Of a stretch of DNA of 6,215 bases, positions 5,634 through 6,215 are shown piece after piece. How positions within the stretch are numbered: position 1 is the first letter of the stretch; each line of letters opens with the position of its first letter. The position numbers and the translations under genes were made by a program. Below the pieces are notes generated by a model. The model saw only the letters and a program-made list of their open reading frames with translations, did not search any database and was not told the origin of the DNA. This stretch comes from Methanocella sp. (lineage in GTDB: Archaea > Halobacteriota > Methanocellia > Methanocellales > Methanocellaceae), in NCBI RefSeq assembly GCF_035506375.1, contig NZ_DATJPM010000018.1, forward strand, positions 1-6,215, given 5' to 3'.

Positions 5634-6122
5634 ATGTTGTTGAGAAAAGGTATTATCGTATTAGTTCTGTCGACGCTTGTGGTCGCTATGGCTGCTGCGT
5701 CGGTTGGTGCAGTGAGCGCGGGACCGTCGTTAAAGAATCTCAAGTCTGGTAATGGCGGATATGTTGTAACGTTTGGAAAGAGTTCAGACGTGTCTCCGCA
5801 AAGCATGTTAGTATCACCAATGTCTTCCATGGGTAATACCATAAAGCAGGGACAGACACAATGGGCGCAAAAAACCGTAGTCGGAAATCCAACGACAATT
5901 TATACTGATGTATACTGGGGAAATCCAACTAACTCAATAAGTCTTACAGTATATACTCCTGATGGGTATGTCCTAGGGCCTGTTTATGATAATATCGAAG
6001 GAATAATCAACGGTGATATACCTTTAGCAATAACAAGGAGCGGCGGTGTTGCTTCCGGCACGTATTATTATCAGATATATGGATATAGGATATCTGGATC
6101 TCAATACTATACGTTCTCGTAA
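5634..6122 (+). CDS. Secreted protein with pre-peptidase-like beta domain
   Basis: A 162-residue protein of unknown function. It opens with a classical Sec signal peptide: basic MLLRK, a hydrophobic core (7-22), and a likely cleavage after AVSA (residue 29). Residues 30-70 are Ser/Gly/Met-rich and probably a flexible linker. Residues 71-162 look like a small beta-sandwich: GQTQWAQKTV, TDVYWGNPTNSISLTVYTPDG, then GTYYYQIYGYRISG. This pattern resembles pre-peptidase C-terminal-type domains found in many secreted methanosarcinal and methanocellal proteins, where they often occur alone. There is no membrane anchor or cell-wall sorting signal after the domain, so the mature product (about 133 residues) is probably released or held by the S-layer. 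No catalytic motif is visible. The start is fixed by AGGTGATC. Codons end in A/T far more than in the upstream hisE operon. A second exported-protein start follows 32 bases on. The family assignment is by resemblance only. Confidence 0.82.
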   Translation: MLLRKGIIVLVLSTLVVAMAAASVGAVSAGPSLKNLKSGNGGYVVTFGKSSDVSPQSMLVSPMSSMGNTIKQGQTQWAQKTVVGNPTTIYTDVYWGNPTNSISLTVYTPDGYVLGPVYDNIEGIINGDIPLAITRSGGVASGTYYYQIYGYRISGSQYYTFS

Positions 6123-6154
6123 GTCTATTATACTAAATGGGATGAGAATAATCT

Positions 6155-6215
6155 ATGCGTAAAATATGTAATGTAATTTTACTCATTCTATTATTCTCAT
6201 CTATCACTTTTTACG
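6155..6215 (+). CDS. Partial gene, 5' end of a likely exported protein
   Basis: From the ATG at 6155 an open frame of 20 codons runs to the window edge. It begins with MRKIC and continues with a hydrophobic stretch, NVILLILLFSSITFY, as in a signal peptide or N-terminal anchor. It starts 32 bases after the secreted protein gene on the same strand with no T-run between, so the two are probably co-transcribed. The only ribosome-binding candidate is a weak GGGATGAG about 8-15 bases upstream. An in-frame ATG at 6137 meets a stop two codons later, so 6155 is the first usable start. The product cannot be identified from what is visible, and the frame may prove shorter. Confidence 0.5.
   Translation, partial: MRKICNVILLILLFSSITFY

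Overview
The window looks like a piece of a euryarchaeal chromosome, most likely a methanogen of the Methanocella/Methanosarcina kind. Four lines of evidence support this. Promoters are archaeal TATA boxes 25-30 bases ahead of starts. One ribosome-binding site matches the archaeal 16S tail over 8 bases (AGGTGATC, 5623-5630). Terminators are plain T-runs. The gene content fits too: a single-domain CRM/YhbY protein, a CBS-ParB fusion, a stand-alone HisE, and Thr/Pro-rich or pre-peptidase-like surface proteins. The genus is an inference from protein style and not a database match.

Layout. Positions 1-256 are AT-rich and hold no convincing gene. A minus-strand block follows: an MgtA-type P3B cation ATPase (257-2800), preceded by a small YhbY-like RNA-binding protein (2851-3114), and then a surface protein anchored at its C-terminus (3254-3907). 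A divergent intergenic region (3908-4200) carries outward promoters for the surface protein (minus) and for the plus-strand pair 4201-5332. That pair is a two-CBS plus ParB/SerK-like protein followed one base later by hisE, the phosphoribosyl-ATP pyrophosphatase of histidine synthesis.

After hisE comes a gene-poor stretch of about 300 bases (5333-5633) that is unusually rich in inverted repeats: an AT palindrome, a 15-bp near-perfect hairpin, a 9-bp perfect hairpin, and a very large inverted repeat. The large repeat has 25 perfect base pairs, extended by 7 more after a 4-base bulge, and both outer ends look like outward-facing TATA boxes. Its right end is the apparent promoter of a secreted protein gene (5634-6122). 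A second gene with a signal-peptide-like start (6155 onward) runs off the window.

The housekeeping genes (ATPase, YhbY, CBS-ParB, HisE) use GC-rich codons. The two surface/secreted genes and the edge gene are visibly AT-richer, which suggests a stable core interspersed with faster-evolving or acquired envelope genes. I see no CRISPR, tRNA, rRNA, transposase or defence system. The items most worth a second look are the large inverted repeat at 5501-5598 and the CBS-ParB/hisE pairing.
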